Counted from the stretch's first letter, positions 1 through 7,368 are shown. The stretch is DNA of 18,591 nt from an uncultured Bacilli bacterium (GCA_934098665.1 CAKOOO010000015.1:1-18591), one strand, 5' to 3'. The notes: generated from the sequence alone by a model not told the origin. Numbers and translations are program-made.

Positions 1-48
1 TAATGCTAATAATCTTTTCTTAATTTCTATTAATTTGTTTTTGTCCAT
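1..48 (-). CDS. 5' end of an unidentified gene, cut by the window edge
   Basis: An open frame of 16 codons (MDKNKLIEIKKRLLAL) starts with ATG at 48 and runs off the left edge. It is supported by a G-rich ribosome-binding site (TTTGGGGGGATAT) just upstream and by a good promoter at 82-109. The residues are basic and helical but far too few to identify a family. The run of six G in the Shine-Dalgarno region is unusual for this window. Confidence 0.55.
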   Translation of the reverse strand, partial: MDKNKLIEIKKRLLAL

Positions 49-81
49 ATATATCCCCCCAAAAAACAAAAGTCAAGGTAT

Positions 82-109
82 ATTATAGCAAAATTAATTT
101 AAAAATCAA
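82..109 (-). promoter_or_regulatory. Promoter of the gene entering at the left edge
   Basis: On the minus strand, TTGATT (104-109) is followed after 16 nt by a perfect TATAAT (82-87). Predicted transcription starts near 75, giving a leader of about 27 nt that contains the G-rich ribosome-binding site. Confidence 0.6.
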
Positions 110-171
110 CTTTTTTCCTAAATTCATAGGTTAATCTTTATTAAATTAAAAAACTATGTTATTACTATAGC

Positions 172-262
172 GAAAAGTTATTTATCAACTATTCCTAAGG
201 TTTCGGATATACTATTTGTCCGTACCATATAAAATTAAACTAACATTTGTTAGTTTTTTTTA
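172..262 (+). ncRNA. Possible small structured RNA with terminator
   Basis: Three hairpins follow one another on the plus strand in a stretch with no intact reading frame. They are AGTT/AACT (176-179/187-190); GGT+CGGA paired with TCCG+ACC (199-207/219-226); and AACTAAC/GTTAGTT (238-244/249-255) running into a T tract (to 261), which reads as an intrinsic terminator. A weak extended -10-like TGTTATTAC lies at 157-165, so a transcript could begin near 172. There is no convincing -35. It could equally be the decayed end of an old gene. I do not recognise a known RNA family. Confidence 0.28.
238..261 (+). terminator. Intrinsic terminator (plus strand)
   Basis: A 7-bp stem AACTAAC/GTTAGTT with an ATTT loop is followed by a run of T. 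No intact plus-strand gene lies immediately upstream inside the window, so it ends either the possible small RNA above or a transcript of unknown origin. Confidence 0.5.
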
Positions 263-494
263 AAGTTTATATATTACTAAATTTTACATCTAATAAATAT
301 TAATATTTACACTAGTTACTCACAATTTAAAAAAATACGAAATTATAGCAAAGAATTTATAATGAATATTGAAAGTAAAAAATAACTTTAGTCTTATTAG
401 TTTAAGCTCATTATGAAAATTTGCTAAGTACTTGAAATAGATATTATAAAGTTATTTGTTCCAATTGATGATGACAAATGGCTTTTTTATTTGG

Positions 495-523
495 TAGACA
501 AACAAAAAAATATGTGCTATAAT
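495..523 (+). promoter_or_regulatory. Promoter of the RNase J gene
   Basis: TAGACA (495-500), a 17-nt spacer and TATAAT (518-523), with the extended -10 TGC directly before it (515-517). The predicted start of transcription is about 530, leaving a 40-nt leader before the ATG at 570. The upstream stretch 263-494 shows nothing I can interpret. Confidence 0.75.
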
Positions 524-569
524 TATCATGTTTTTAAGAAACTTTATAAAAAAAGAAAGAAGGATTTTA

Positions 570-2243
570 ATGAAAAATGAAATAGAAGAAACATCTATAA
601 TTGCTTTAGGTGGCCTTGGAGAAGTTGGAAAAAACATGTATGTTGTTTCTCATAAGGATGAAATAATAATAATTGACTGTGGAGTACTTTTTCCTGAAGA
701 TGATTTACTTGGAATTGATTATGTTATTCAAGATTATACATATTTAAAACAAAATGAAGCTAAAATTAAAGCATTAATTATAACTCATGGACACGAAGAT
801 CATATCGGAGGAATACCATTTTTACTTCAAAGTATTAATATTCCTGTTATATACGCTCCGAAAATTGCCACAGATTTAATAAATAAAAAATTAGATGAAA
901 GAAATATTAATTATAAAAATATCGAATTAATTGATAAAGATTTAATTTTAAATTATAAATATTTTAAAATTGAGTTTGTTAATACTACTCACTCTATTCC
1001 TGATAGTTATGCAATATGTATTCATACACCTAATGGAACTATATTTGAAACTGGTGACTTTAAATTTGATTTAACACCAATTGGTCCTATGGCAGATATT
1101 CATAAAATGGCAAGAATTGGTGCTGAGGGTGTTACACTTTTATTAAGTGACTCTACAAATGCACTTTCTGAAGGCTATTCAAAAAGTGAATCTTCAGTTG
1201 ATGGGACATTAAATGATATAATATCAAGACATCATGGTAGAGTTATTATTGCAACATTTGCCTCAAATATATTTAGAATTAAACATATTGTAGAAACATG
1301 TAAAGAGTATGGAAGAAAAATAATTGTATTTGGTAGAAGTATGGAAAATGCAATTGAACTTGCAAGTAATAATGGTTTAATCGAAGATAAAAGTATATTT
1401 ATTGATGCATACCAAGCAAAAAGTTTAAAAAGAAATGAAGTATGCATTTTATGTACAGGTACTCAAGGTGAACCTTTAGCGGCTCTTTCAAGAATAGCTA
1501 ATGGTGTTCATAAACAAATATCTCTTTTAAATGATGATTTAGTTATATTTTCATCAAGTGCAATACCTGGTAATGCAAACAGTATAAACAAAATTATTAA
1601 TAAACTGTATCTTAAAGGAGTAAGAGTATTTACAAATACCGAATTTAGTGATATTCATACATCTGGACATGCTAAAGAAGAAGAATTAAAATGGATGTTA
1701 CGTATTATTAACCCAGCATATTTTATGCCTATGCATGGTGAATATAGGATGCTTAAAAAACATGCCGAAATTGCTAAAACCTGTGATATTGAAAACAGTC
1801 TTATTTGTGAAAATGGTAATGTTGTAAAAATGCTTAATGGTAAGGTTTACAAAGATGGTAATGTAATAAGTGGAGATGTTTATGTAGATGGATCAAGAGT
1901 TGGTGATGTTGGTTCAGTTGTAATTAAAGATAGAAAACTTATGAGTCATGATGGAATATTAATTACAATATTAAACATTAATACGTTAACAAGGAAACTT
2001 CTTATAAAACCAAATGTTACTGCAAGAGGATTTGTTACTATAAATGAAAATATTGAACTAATCAATAAAATAGAGAAAAAGATTTCTGATATTACTAATA
2101 ACTATTTATCAAAATCTATTTATAGTTACACAGACTTAAAAAATCAAATTATTTTAGAGGTACTTCCTTATATAAATGAACTTACCGGTAGAAGGCCAAT
2201 AATTTTACCTGTTATAATGGAAGTAAATCAGTCTATATACTAA
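570..2243 (+). CDS. rnjA: Ribonuclease J1-type endo/5'-3' exoribonuclease
   Basis: Metallo-beta-lactamase/beta-CASP RNase of 557 aa, close to the 555 aa of B. subtilis RNase J1. The zinc motif HGHEDHIGG is complete (His73, His75, Asp77, His78), as expected of the catalytic J1 type rather than the degenerate J2 type. Further beta-lactamase elements (THSIPDSY, ETGDFKFD), the beta-CASP region and the C-terminal motif SGHA/MHGE follow, then the J-specific C-terminal domain. The protein matures and degrades mRNA and 16S rRNA in the cytoplasm. I chose ATG 570 because AAGAAGGA lies 6 nt upstream. The in-frame ATG at 528 sits almost on the predicted transcription start and would add 14 residues not expected in the family. 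It converges with the RNase Y gene. Confidence 0.95.
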   Translation: MKNEIEETSIIALGGLGEVGKNMYVVSHKDEIIIIDCGVLFPEDDLLGIDYVIQDYTYLKQNEAKIKALIITHGHEDHIGGIPFLLQSINIPVIYAPKIATDLINKKLDERNINYKNIELIDKDLILNYKYFKIEFVNTTHSIPDSYAICIHTPNGTIFETGDFKFDLTPIGPMADIHKMARIGAEGVTLLLSDSTNALSEGYSKSESSVDGTLNDIISRHHGRVIIATFASNIFRIKHIVETCKEYGRKIIVFGRSMENAIELASNNGLIEDKSIFIDAYQAKSLKRNEVCILCTGTQGEPLAALSRIANGVHKQISLLNDDLVIFSSSAIPGNANSINKIINKLYLKGVRVFTNTEFSDIHTSGHAKEEELKWMLRIINPAYFMPMHGEYRMLKKHAEIAKTCDIENSLICENGNVVKMLNGKVYKDGNVISGDVYVDGSRVGDVGSVVIKDRKLMSHDGILITILNINTLTRKLLIKPNVTARGFVTINENIELINKIEKKISDITNNYLSKSIYSYTDLKNQIILEVLPYINELTGRRPIILPVIMEVNQSIY

Positions 2244-2278
2244 AAAAATTGCAATAATTAAATTGCAGTTTTTTTTTA
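2244..2278. terminator. Bidirectional intrinsic terminator after rnjA
   Basis: AAAAATTGCAAT / ATTGCAGTTTTT form a stem of about 12 bp (one T-G pair) with an AATTAA loop. It has a T tract on the plus strand (2269-2277) and, because of the A run at 2243-2248, also on the minus strand. It ends rnjA and can stop any minus-strand readthrough from beyond rny. Confidence 0.7.
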
Positions 2279-2561
2279 TAAATATTTTTTAAATGTTAAA
2301 TAATTGTCTACATCTTTTATTTGTGAGTAGTTTTTCAATAGTTTTATTCTTAAATATAATTTCTATATTTAATGTAAAATATTTAGTACTAAAATCATTA
2401 TCATCCCAATAAGTTTTAAAACATTTCAATTAATATCTGAAAAAACACTTGGATACTAAGCATATGAACAAAAACAATTAATTCTATATAATTTTTTTCA
2501 AAATAAAGTTTAGTTACACAAAAATAAGTTCATAATAACAGTACTTTTTTTGACTTTTATT
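2279..2561 (-). other. Intergenic stretch with possible frameshifted gene remnant
   Basis: There is no intact gene. On the minus strand a 46-codon frame, 2289-2429 (beginning LKCFKTYWDDNDF with TTG as first codon), looks protein-like. It is preceded, in another frame, by a stretch containing ELIVFVHMLSIQ that ends in a stop at about 2415. Together they could be one short gene broken by a frameshift. There is no ribosome-binding site and no recognised family, and in DNA this AT-rich such frames arise by chance. Confidence 0.22.
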
Positions 2562-2587
2562 AAAAAAGAAGCATTATTTTGCTTCTT
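2562..2587 (-). terminator. RNase Y terminator overlapping its stop codon
   Basis: On the minus strand AAGAAGCA, a 6-nt loop, TGCTTCTT and then TTTT form an 8-bp terminator. The stop codon TAA (2574-2576) lies in the loop, so the last codons of rny (EEA) form one arm of the hairpin. Confidence 0.75.
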
Positions 2588-4127
2588 CTTGGGCTCTAGT
2601 TTCCCTAATAACTGTAATTTTAATTGTACCAGGATATTGCATTTCTTTCTCTATTCTTTCCTTCATATCTCTGGCTATTTTAAAGCTTGTAGCATCATCA
2701 ATTTCATCAGGCTTAACCATAACTCTAACTTCTCTACCAGCTTGCATTGCATAAGTCTTTTCAACTCCCTCAAATGAGTTACCAATATTTTCAAGAGTTT
2801 CAAGTCTTTTAATATAATTTTCTACAGAATCATTTCTAGCACCAGGTCTAGCGGCACTTAAAGTATCTGCAACAGCCACTAAATTTGCTATTATAGTTTT
2901 AGCTTCTTTAGCACCATGATGAGAACTTATTGCATCAAGTACAGTTTCATTTTCATGATATTTTTTAGCTATATCATAACCAATTTCTACGTGTGAACCC
3001 TCAACTTCAAAGTCAATTGCTTTTCCAATATCATGAAGTAGCCCGGCTCTTTTTGCAAGAGTTACATTTTCATCAATTTCTGATGCCATAAGTCCACAAA
3101 GGTTAGCAACCTCAATTGAGTGCTTTAAAGCATTTTGACCATAACTTGTACGATAATTTAATTTTCCCACTAAATGCAGAAGTTCTGGATCCATTTTAGT
3201 AAGACCAAGGTCAGTAATTGTTTTGTTACCTAATTCAGTTATTTTACTATCAATATCTCTAACTGTTTTATCATAAACTTCTTCAATTCTAGCTGGATGA
3301 ATTCTACCATCTTTTATAAGAGTTTCAATAGTAATTTTAGCAATTTCTCTTCGAAGTGGATCAAATGAAGAAATAACAATAGCTTCGGGAGTATCATCAA
3401 TAATTAAATCAACTCCTGTAACAGACTCAATTGTACGAATATTTCTACCTTCTCTACCAATTAAACGACCCTTCATTTCATCGTTAGGAAGTTCAATAGT
3501 ACTAACAGTCTGAAGACCTACTACATCATCTGCATATCTTTCCATTGCACCGACAATTAATTGTTTAGCTTTTTCATTTGCCTCAAGTTTTGCTTTTGCA
3601 GTTTCATCAGAAATATATTCTGCAATTTCTTTACTAAGATCATTTTCAACACGTAACATAATTTGTTTTTTAGCATTTTCTTTACTTAAACCAGAAATTG
3701 TTTCTAGTTTCTCTATTTCTTCTTTTAATAGAGTATCCATTTTAGTCTCTTTTTCTTGGATAGTTTGCATTCTTAAATTTAAAGAGTTTTCTTTTGCATC
3801 CAAAGATGAATCTCTTTTCTGAAGCATTTCTTCTCTTTTATCAAGATTATTTTCTCTACTAATTAAACGATTTTCAGTTTCTTTAAGTTCAGCTTTTTTT
3901 TCTTTTATTTCAACATCAGTCTGCTGTTTTAATTTAAAACTTTCTTCTTTAAGTTCCAAAAGAGCATCTCTTTTTTGTTTATCAGCTTCTTTTTTGGATT
4001 CCTCGATTAGTTTAATAGCTTTATTAGTGTGCTTTTTATTTATAAGAAAGAAAATTACAAATACTAAAGCTCCGCCAATTATTAATCCAACAATAAGAGT
4101 TAAAATGGAAAAAACATTAAATTCCAT
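2574..4127 (-). CDS. rny: Ribonuclease Y
   Basis: Membrane-anchored endoribonuclease that initiates mRNA decay, 517 aa (about 520 in B. subtilis). The parts are in the usual order. There is an N-terminal transmembrane segment (about residues 6-29), then a long charged coiled coil (about 33-150). A KH domain with the GxxG loop GREG (224-227) in the segment RLIGREGRNIRTIE follows. The HD phosphohydrolase domain has the metal motif HDIGKA (His365, Asp366) and an upstream His336. A GAGGA ribosome-binding site lies just before the ATG, and the gene has its own promoter (4175-4203). It lies downstream of hlyIII on the same strand, and no clear terminator separates them, so some readthrough is possible. 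It faces RNase J tail to tail. Confidence 0.97.
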   Translation of the reverse strand: MEFNVFSILTLIVGLIIGGALVFVIFFLINKKHTNKAIKLIEESKKEADKQKRDALLELKEESFKLKQQTDVEIKEKKAELKETENRLISRENNLDKREEMLQKRDSSLDAKENSLNLRMQTIQEKETKMDTLLKEEIEKLETISGLSKENAKKQIMLRVENDLSKEIAEYISDETAKAKLEANEKAKQLIVGAMERYADDVVGLQTVSTIELPNDEMKGRLIGREGRNIRTIESVTGVDLIIDDTPEAIVISSFDPLRREIAKITIETLIKDGRIHPARIEEVYDKTVRDIDSKITELGNKTITDLGLTKMDPELLHLVGKLNYRTSYGQNALKHSIEVANLCGLMASEIDENVTLAKRAGLLHDIGKAIDFEVEGSHVEIGYDIAKKYHENETVLDAISSHHGAKEAKTIIANLVAVADTLSAARPGARNDSVENYIKRLETLENIGNSFEGVEKTYAMQAGREVRVMVKPDEIDDATSFKIARDMKERIEKEMQYPGTIKITVIRETRAQEEAK

Positions 4128-4174
4128 TTTAATCCTCGCTTTCTTTTTTAGAAATTTTTAATTCCTACAATTTA

Positions 4175-4203
4175 ATTATATATTTTTTTTTCGGCTTTAG
4201 CAA
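4175..4203 (-). promoter_or_regulatory. Promoter of rny
   Basis: On the minus strand TTGCTA (4198-4203), 17 nt, TATAAT (4175-4180). The start of transcription is predicted near 4168, giving a leader of about 40 nt that contains the GAGGA ribosome-binding site. Confidence 0.65.
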
Positions 4204-4230
4204 GAGAAAGATTTTTTGTTTACAAAAATT

Positions 4231-4887
4231 TTATATTACATACATAAATATTGCAAAGAAAAATAATATACTTGCCGCTAAGACAAAAAAATGAAATATT
4301 GAATGCATATACTTTTTCTTTTTACCTATTACATAAAATATTGTCCCTATAGTATAAATAAACCCGCCAGATAACATTAAATAAATACATGCGATATCAA
4401 CCGATTTGACTAAACTTTTAATGGTAAACAAAATCATCCATCCCATAACTAAGTATAGCACCATAGATAGTTTTTTATATTTTTGTATATTAATTGAATT
4501 TAATGTAATACCTATAATTGCACATAACCAGTTTACCCCAAAAACTATCCAACCCAATGATTTAGGTAAAGCCACTAAAGCAAATGGCGTATAAGTACCC
4601 GCAATAAGTAAAAAAATGGAATCATGATCAAGCACTCTAAAAACTCTTTTTGCATCGTTTGGTTTAAGTGAGTGATATAAAGTCGACATTGTAAATAAAA
4701 TTATTGAACAGCTCCCATAAATAACTGAACTAATAACTGCGTAAACATTATGATGAATTGCACTAAAAACAGTACATAATACTAAGGCAGCAATAGAAAG
4801 TAAACATCCAAGACCATGACTAATCGCAGATAGTAGTTCTTCACATAAATTATAATTTGGTAGTTTTATTTTATCTTTTAATTTCAT
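4231..4887 (-). CDS. Hemolysin III family (TrhA/PAQR-type) membrane protein
   Basis: A 218-aa protein with seven predicted transmembrane helices. The family signatures are present: ISHGLG near residue 24, HSLKPNDAKRVFR then LDHDSIFLLIAGTYTPF in the middle, and HSIFHFF near the C-terminus. These histidines and aspartate are the putative zinc ligands of the PAQR superfamily. In bacteria the family (YplQ/TrhA/YqfA) is linked to membrane lipid and energy homeostasis. Toxin activity is not implied. There is no Shine-Dalgarno site. The extended -10 TGTTACTAT (4894-4902) ends 6 nt before the ATG, so the mRNA is probably leaderless. It diverges from the 49-aa gene. Confidence 0.88.
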   Translation of the reverse strand: MKLKDKIKLPNYNLCEELLSAISHGLGCLLSIAALVLCTVFSAIHHNVYAVISSVIYGSCSIILFTMSTLYHSLKPNDAKRVFRVLDHDSIFLLIAGTYTPFALVALPKSLGWIVFGVNWLCAIIGITLNSINIQKYKKLSMVLYLVMGWMILFTIKSLVKSVDIACIYLMLSGGFIYTIGTIFYVIGKKKKYMHSIFHFFVLAASILFFFAIFMYVI

Positions 4888-4893
4888 AACAAA

Positions 4894-4902
4894 ATAGTAA
4901 CA
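4894..4902 (-). promoter_or_regulatory. Extended -10 promoter placing transcription start on the hlyIII ATG
   Basis: On the minus strand TGTTACTAT is followed by exactly 6 nt (TTTGTT) and then ATG at 4887, so +1 is predicted to be the A of the start codon. The -35 region (TTTTAT) is poor, as is common with extended -10 promoters. No ribosome-binding site lies between. Confidence 0.55.
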
Positions 4903-4925
4903 TATTTTTTTAAATAATAAAACTA

Positions 4926-4954
4926 TTTACTTGATTTATTATTTATATTATAAT
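4926..4954 (+). promoter_or_regulatory. Promoter of the 49-aa protein gene
   Basis: TTTACT (4926-4931), 17-nt spacer, TATAAT (4949-4954). Transcription is predicted to start near 4961, giving a leader of about 18 nt with AAAGGAG. It faces away from the hlyIII promoter. Confidence 0.6.
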
Positions 4955-4978
4955 ACTTTATACAAAAGGAGAAATAAT

Positions 4979-5128
4979 ATGCAAGATGAATTTATGAAAT
5001 ACATGGAATATTTATTTGTAACAGGACAACTTGATGAAATGAATAATGATGAGCTTTCAGAAATTGCAAATGAATTTCTTACCAATGATAACTTACTAGA
5101 TAAAGAAGATGCGCAAATGAAAAGATAA
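4979..5128 (+). CDS. Small acidic protein of unknown function (49 aa)
   Basis: MQDEFMKYMEYLF... is a 49-residue acidic, probably helical protein without a membrane segment or signal peptide. I do not recognise the family. It is convincing as a gene because all signals are in place: a promoter at 4926-4954, a strong ribosome-binding site (AAAAGGAGAAATAAT) directly before ATG 4979, and a strong terminator right after the stop. An upstream in-frame ATG at 4931 would lie inside the promoter and is not the start. It is transcribed alone, divergently from hlyIII and convergently with the LiaG-like gene. Confidence 0.8.
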   Translation: MQDEFMKYMEYLFVTGQLDEMNNDELSEIANEFLTNDNLLDKEDAQMKR

Positions 5129-5129
5129 A

Positions 5130-5163
5130 AAAATAATGCTTTTAGCTAGGCATTATTTTCTTT
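5130..5163. terminator. Bidirectional terminator
   Basis: A perfect 10-bp inverted repeat, AAAATAATGC (5130-5139) / GCATTATTTT (5150-5159), with a 10-nt loop and T-rich flanks on both strands. It serves the 49-aa gene (+) and the LiaG-like gene (-), whose TAG stop (5146-5148) lies in the loop. Confidence 0.85.
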
Positions 5164-5949
5164 TGAATTTAAATTAATATTTCCAACTCCACCTTCGATA
5201 GTAAGGCTAACAAGTCCATCACCGTTTTGATAATTTGAACTAATACTTTCTCCATTAACGTTTATACTTCCAAAACCTTTATTAATTTTAATTTTGTAAT
5301 CCTTTAAACTATTAAATAGATTTATATTAACTTCACCGACACCAGCATTTATTTTATTGCTACCTTTAAATAATGATGAAATATTACATTTTCCAGCGCC
5401 GATTGATAAATTTAAATTATATAAATTTCCATATTCAATATCAAGTGAACCTGCTCCACCAATTATTTTTGTTTCATCTAATACAGTAAGCCTTTTAAAA
5501 TCTATTTTCCCAGCACCTTGCTTTAAATTTAATTTTTTAGTTACTAGCAAGTCAGCATCAATTTTACCAGCTCCAGTGGTTAAATTTACTTCTTCAAATT
5601 CCTTTTCCATAGGAAGATAAATAATTAAATTACTATCTTTTGTTTCAAAAGATACATTTATTTTTTCTTCAGTAATTTTTATTTGTCCATCCTTACTTGT
5701 TAATTTAACATTTTTATTATTTGTTTCAATTTTAAACTCATCAGATGTTTGAATAATTAAATTAGAGTATGATAAAGTTATATTTAATTTTGTTATATTT
5801 TCATTACCATCATATATAACTTTATTTTCCTTTAATAAGGCACCTGTACTAAAAAATTTTTTAAACACATTATATTTTCCTGTATAAAAACCATAAATCA
5901 CAAAAATTATGATTGCTAAAAAAATTAGACGAATTAACCTTTTTATCAT
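5146..5949 (-). CDS. DUF4097-type (LiaG-like) membrane-anchored beta-repeat protein
   Basis: A 267-aa protein with one N-terminal membrane anchor (about residues 5-23, LIRLIFLAIIIFVIYGF) and an extracytoplasmic part of repeated short beta strands. Gly-rich turns recur (TTGAGKIDAD, KQGAGKIDFK, GGAGSLDIEY, IGAGKCNIS, AGVGEVNI, GFGSINV, GVGNINLN). This is the pattern of the DUF4097 adhesin-like fold found in B. subtilis LiaG. Its ATG overlaps the stop of the LiaF-like gene as ATGA, so translation is probably coupled. The exact role of LiaG-type proteins is not established. A part in envelope stress sensing with the upstream partner is inferred. Confidence 0.82.
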   Translation of the reverse strand: MIKRLIRLIFLAIIIFVIYGFYTGKYNVFKKFFSTGALLKENKVIYDGNENITKLNITLSYSNLIIQTSDEFKIETNNKNVKLTSKDGQIKITEEKINVSFETKDSNLIIYLPMEKEFEEVNLTTGAGKIDADLLVTKKLNLKQGAGKIDFKRLTVLDETKIIGGAGSLDIEYGNLYNLNLSIGAGKCNISSLFKGSNKINAGVGEVNINLFNSLKDYKIKINKGFGSINVNGESISSNYQNGDGLVSLTIEGGVGNINLNSKENNA

Positions 5950-6626
5950 TTAACATCAACTCCGCCAAAAATACATATTGAATTTAAATATATTGTGTAC
6001 TCTTTTTTATCTTTTGTGGACTTATGAGTTATGTCTACACCACCAAATATAGGAGTAGAACTAACTTTAACTTTTACATTGTTTGGAACAAGAATATCAA
6101 TTCCTCCAAAAACTGATAAAGTATTTATGACTATATCTTTAGTAAAATTTGCTTCTCTTAAATCTAAGGTAATTCCACCAAAAACAGATTTTAATTCATA
6201 ATTTTCAGCATTCTCATCTTCTATTTTTAAATCTTGTGAACCAAATAATGCAAAATAATTATTATTTTTTTCCCCATCATTAATTATTTTTTTTACTTCC
6301 TTATTATTTATATTTAATACATCTTTAAATACAAGCATTAATCCTATAATAATAAGTATTACAGGTAATAGTAATTTAAATAATACATCATATGCTATTA
6401 AATCCATTTCCGCTAAAAGAAGCCAAACACCAATAATTAAAAATATTAAACTTGATGTTTTATCTTTATCATTTATTAAACCTATTAATGAAGGAATTAT
6501 TATAAATAATGTCCACCATCCATCAAAGAAAATATTAATGTTTGTAATTCCAAATGCATTAAGTCCAAGAATTAAACCAACAAATATTAACAAAAAACCT
6601 ATAATATATTTAGTATAACTTTTCAT
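5946..6626 (-). CDS. LiaF-like membrane protein
   Basis: A 226-aa protein with four predicted transmembrane helices in the first 105 residues (LiaI/LiaF N-terminal region). A C-terminal domain of the LiaF type (about 115-226) follows. Its repeated signatures are VFGGITLDLR, VFGGIDILVP, IFGGVDITHK and IFGGVDVK. In Bacillus, LiaF inhibits the LiaSR two-component system that responds to lipid II-binding antibiotics. No LiaS or LiaR lies in this window. The gene has its own promoter (6649-6677) and a ribosome-binding site (AAGTAGG) before ATG 6626. It ends in TGA immediately followed by an in-frame TAA, and it overlaps the next gene by 4 nt. Confidence 0.85.
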   Translation of the reverse strand: MKSYTKYIIGFLLIFVGLILGLNAFGITNINIFFDGWWTLFIIIPSLIGLINDKDKTSSLIFLIIGVWLLLAEMDLIAYDVLFKLLLPVILIIIGLMLVFKDVLNINNKEVKKIINDGEKNNNYFALFGSQDLKIEDENAENYELKSVFGGITLDLREANFTKDIVINTLSVFGGIDILVPNNVKVKVSSTPIFGGVDITHKSTKDKKEYTIYLNSICIFGGVDVK

Positions 6627-6648
6627 ATCTAACCTACTTTCTATAAAA

Positions 6649-6677
6649 ATTATAACACTTAATAAAGTCTATGTAAA
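6649..6677 (-). promoter_or_regulatory. Promoter of the liaF-liaG-like pair
   Basis: On the minus strand TTTACA (6672-6677), 17 nt, TATAAT (6649-6654), with the extended -10 TGT before it. It abuts the stop codon of gpmA (6679). The weak palindrome ACTATTTAAAATAGT over the gpmA stop is too short to be a dependable terminator, so the upstream operon may also read through. Confidence 0.75.
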
Positions 6678-6678
6678 A

Positions 6679-7368
6679 CTATTTTAAATAGTAATGTCTA
6701 ATTACATTTAAGTTACCATCAAATTCATATATCAAAGGAATGCCTGTAGGAATTTCTATATTCATAATTTCTTCATCACTTACATTGTCTAAGTATTTAA
6801 CAAGGGCTCTTAAACTATTTCCATGAGCAACAATTATAACTTTTTTGCCTTTTAATAATTTATTTTTTATTTCCTCATTATAATATTCTACAGTTCTTTT
6901 TATTGTATCATTTAAATTTTCCGTAAGTGGTAAATATTTTAGTTTAATATCTTTATACTTTGCATCATTACCTGGATATCTCGGGTCATCCATAGTAAGT
7001 GCTGGTGGAAGTGCATCTGTACTTCTTCTCCATAATCTAACTTGCTCTTCACCATATTTTTTTCTAGTTTCATCTTTATTAAGTCCCTGAAGAGCACCAT
7101 AATGCCTTTCATTTAATTTATATGTTTCATATATTGGAATATTTTCTTCATTAAGCTCCATTAATATGTACTTAAGCGTATTTTGTGCTCTTCTCAAAAG
7201 TGATGTATATGCAATATCAAAAGTAAAATTATTCTCTTTTAAAACTTTACCGGCATTAATTGCTTCATTAATTCCTTGTTTTGTTAAATCTACGTCTGTC
7301 CATCCTGTAAATCTATTTTCTTTATTCCAAATACTTTCTCCATGTCTTACTAATGTTAATTTTATCAT
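6679..7368 (-). CDS. gpmA: 2,3-bisphosphoglycerate-dependent phosphoglycerate mutase
   Basis: Glycolytic enzyme interconverting 3- and 2-phosphoglycerate through a phosphohistidine. Its 229 aa are near the family norm of 230-250. The phosphohistidine motif LVRHGES (His9) is followed by NRFTGWTDVDL. The catalytic/acid segment LNERHYGALQGLNK and the second histidine motif VAHGNSLRALVKY are also present, so it looks active. An excellent ribosome-binding site (AAAGGAG) precedes ATG 7368. It is the last gene of the minus-strand acylation operon, 16 nt after the SGNH lipoprotein gene. A central-metabolism gene is unexpected there. Confidence 0.95.
   Translation of the reverse strand: MIKLTLVRHGESIWNKENRFTGWTDVDLTKQGINEAINAGKVLKENNFTFDIAYTSLLRRAQNTLKYILMELNEENIPIYETYKLNERHYGALQGLNKDETRKKYGEEQVRLWRRSTDALPPALTMDDPRYPGNDAKYKDIKLKYLPLTENLNDTIKRTVEYYNEEIKNKLLKGKKVIIVAHGNSLRALVKYLDNVSDEEIMNIEIPTGIPLIYEFDGNLNVIRHYYLK

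Noticed and set aside
134..149. 16-nt match ATCTTTATTAAATTAA between 134-149 and 16223-16238
   Set aside because: Low-complexity AT sequence. The flanks do not match and it has no structure, unlike the 42-bp repeat.
528..569. Upstream in-frame ATG adding 14 residues to RNase J
   Set aside because: It lies at the predicted transcription start, has no ribosome-binding site, and the ATG at 570 has AAGAAGGA at the right distance and gives the usual family length.
4205..4230. Possible terminator after hlyIII (TTTTTG/CAAAAA)
   Set aside because: The stem has a single G-C pair, the loop is tight and there is no T run after it. It also overlaps the -35 region of rny.
5946..5951. TGA followed by TAA at the end of the LiaF-like gene, hinting at the Mycoplasma genetic code
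   Set aside because: All tryptophans checked use TGG, no gene needs TGA readthrough, and the TGA forms a normal ATGA coupling with the next start codon.
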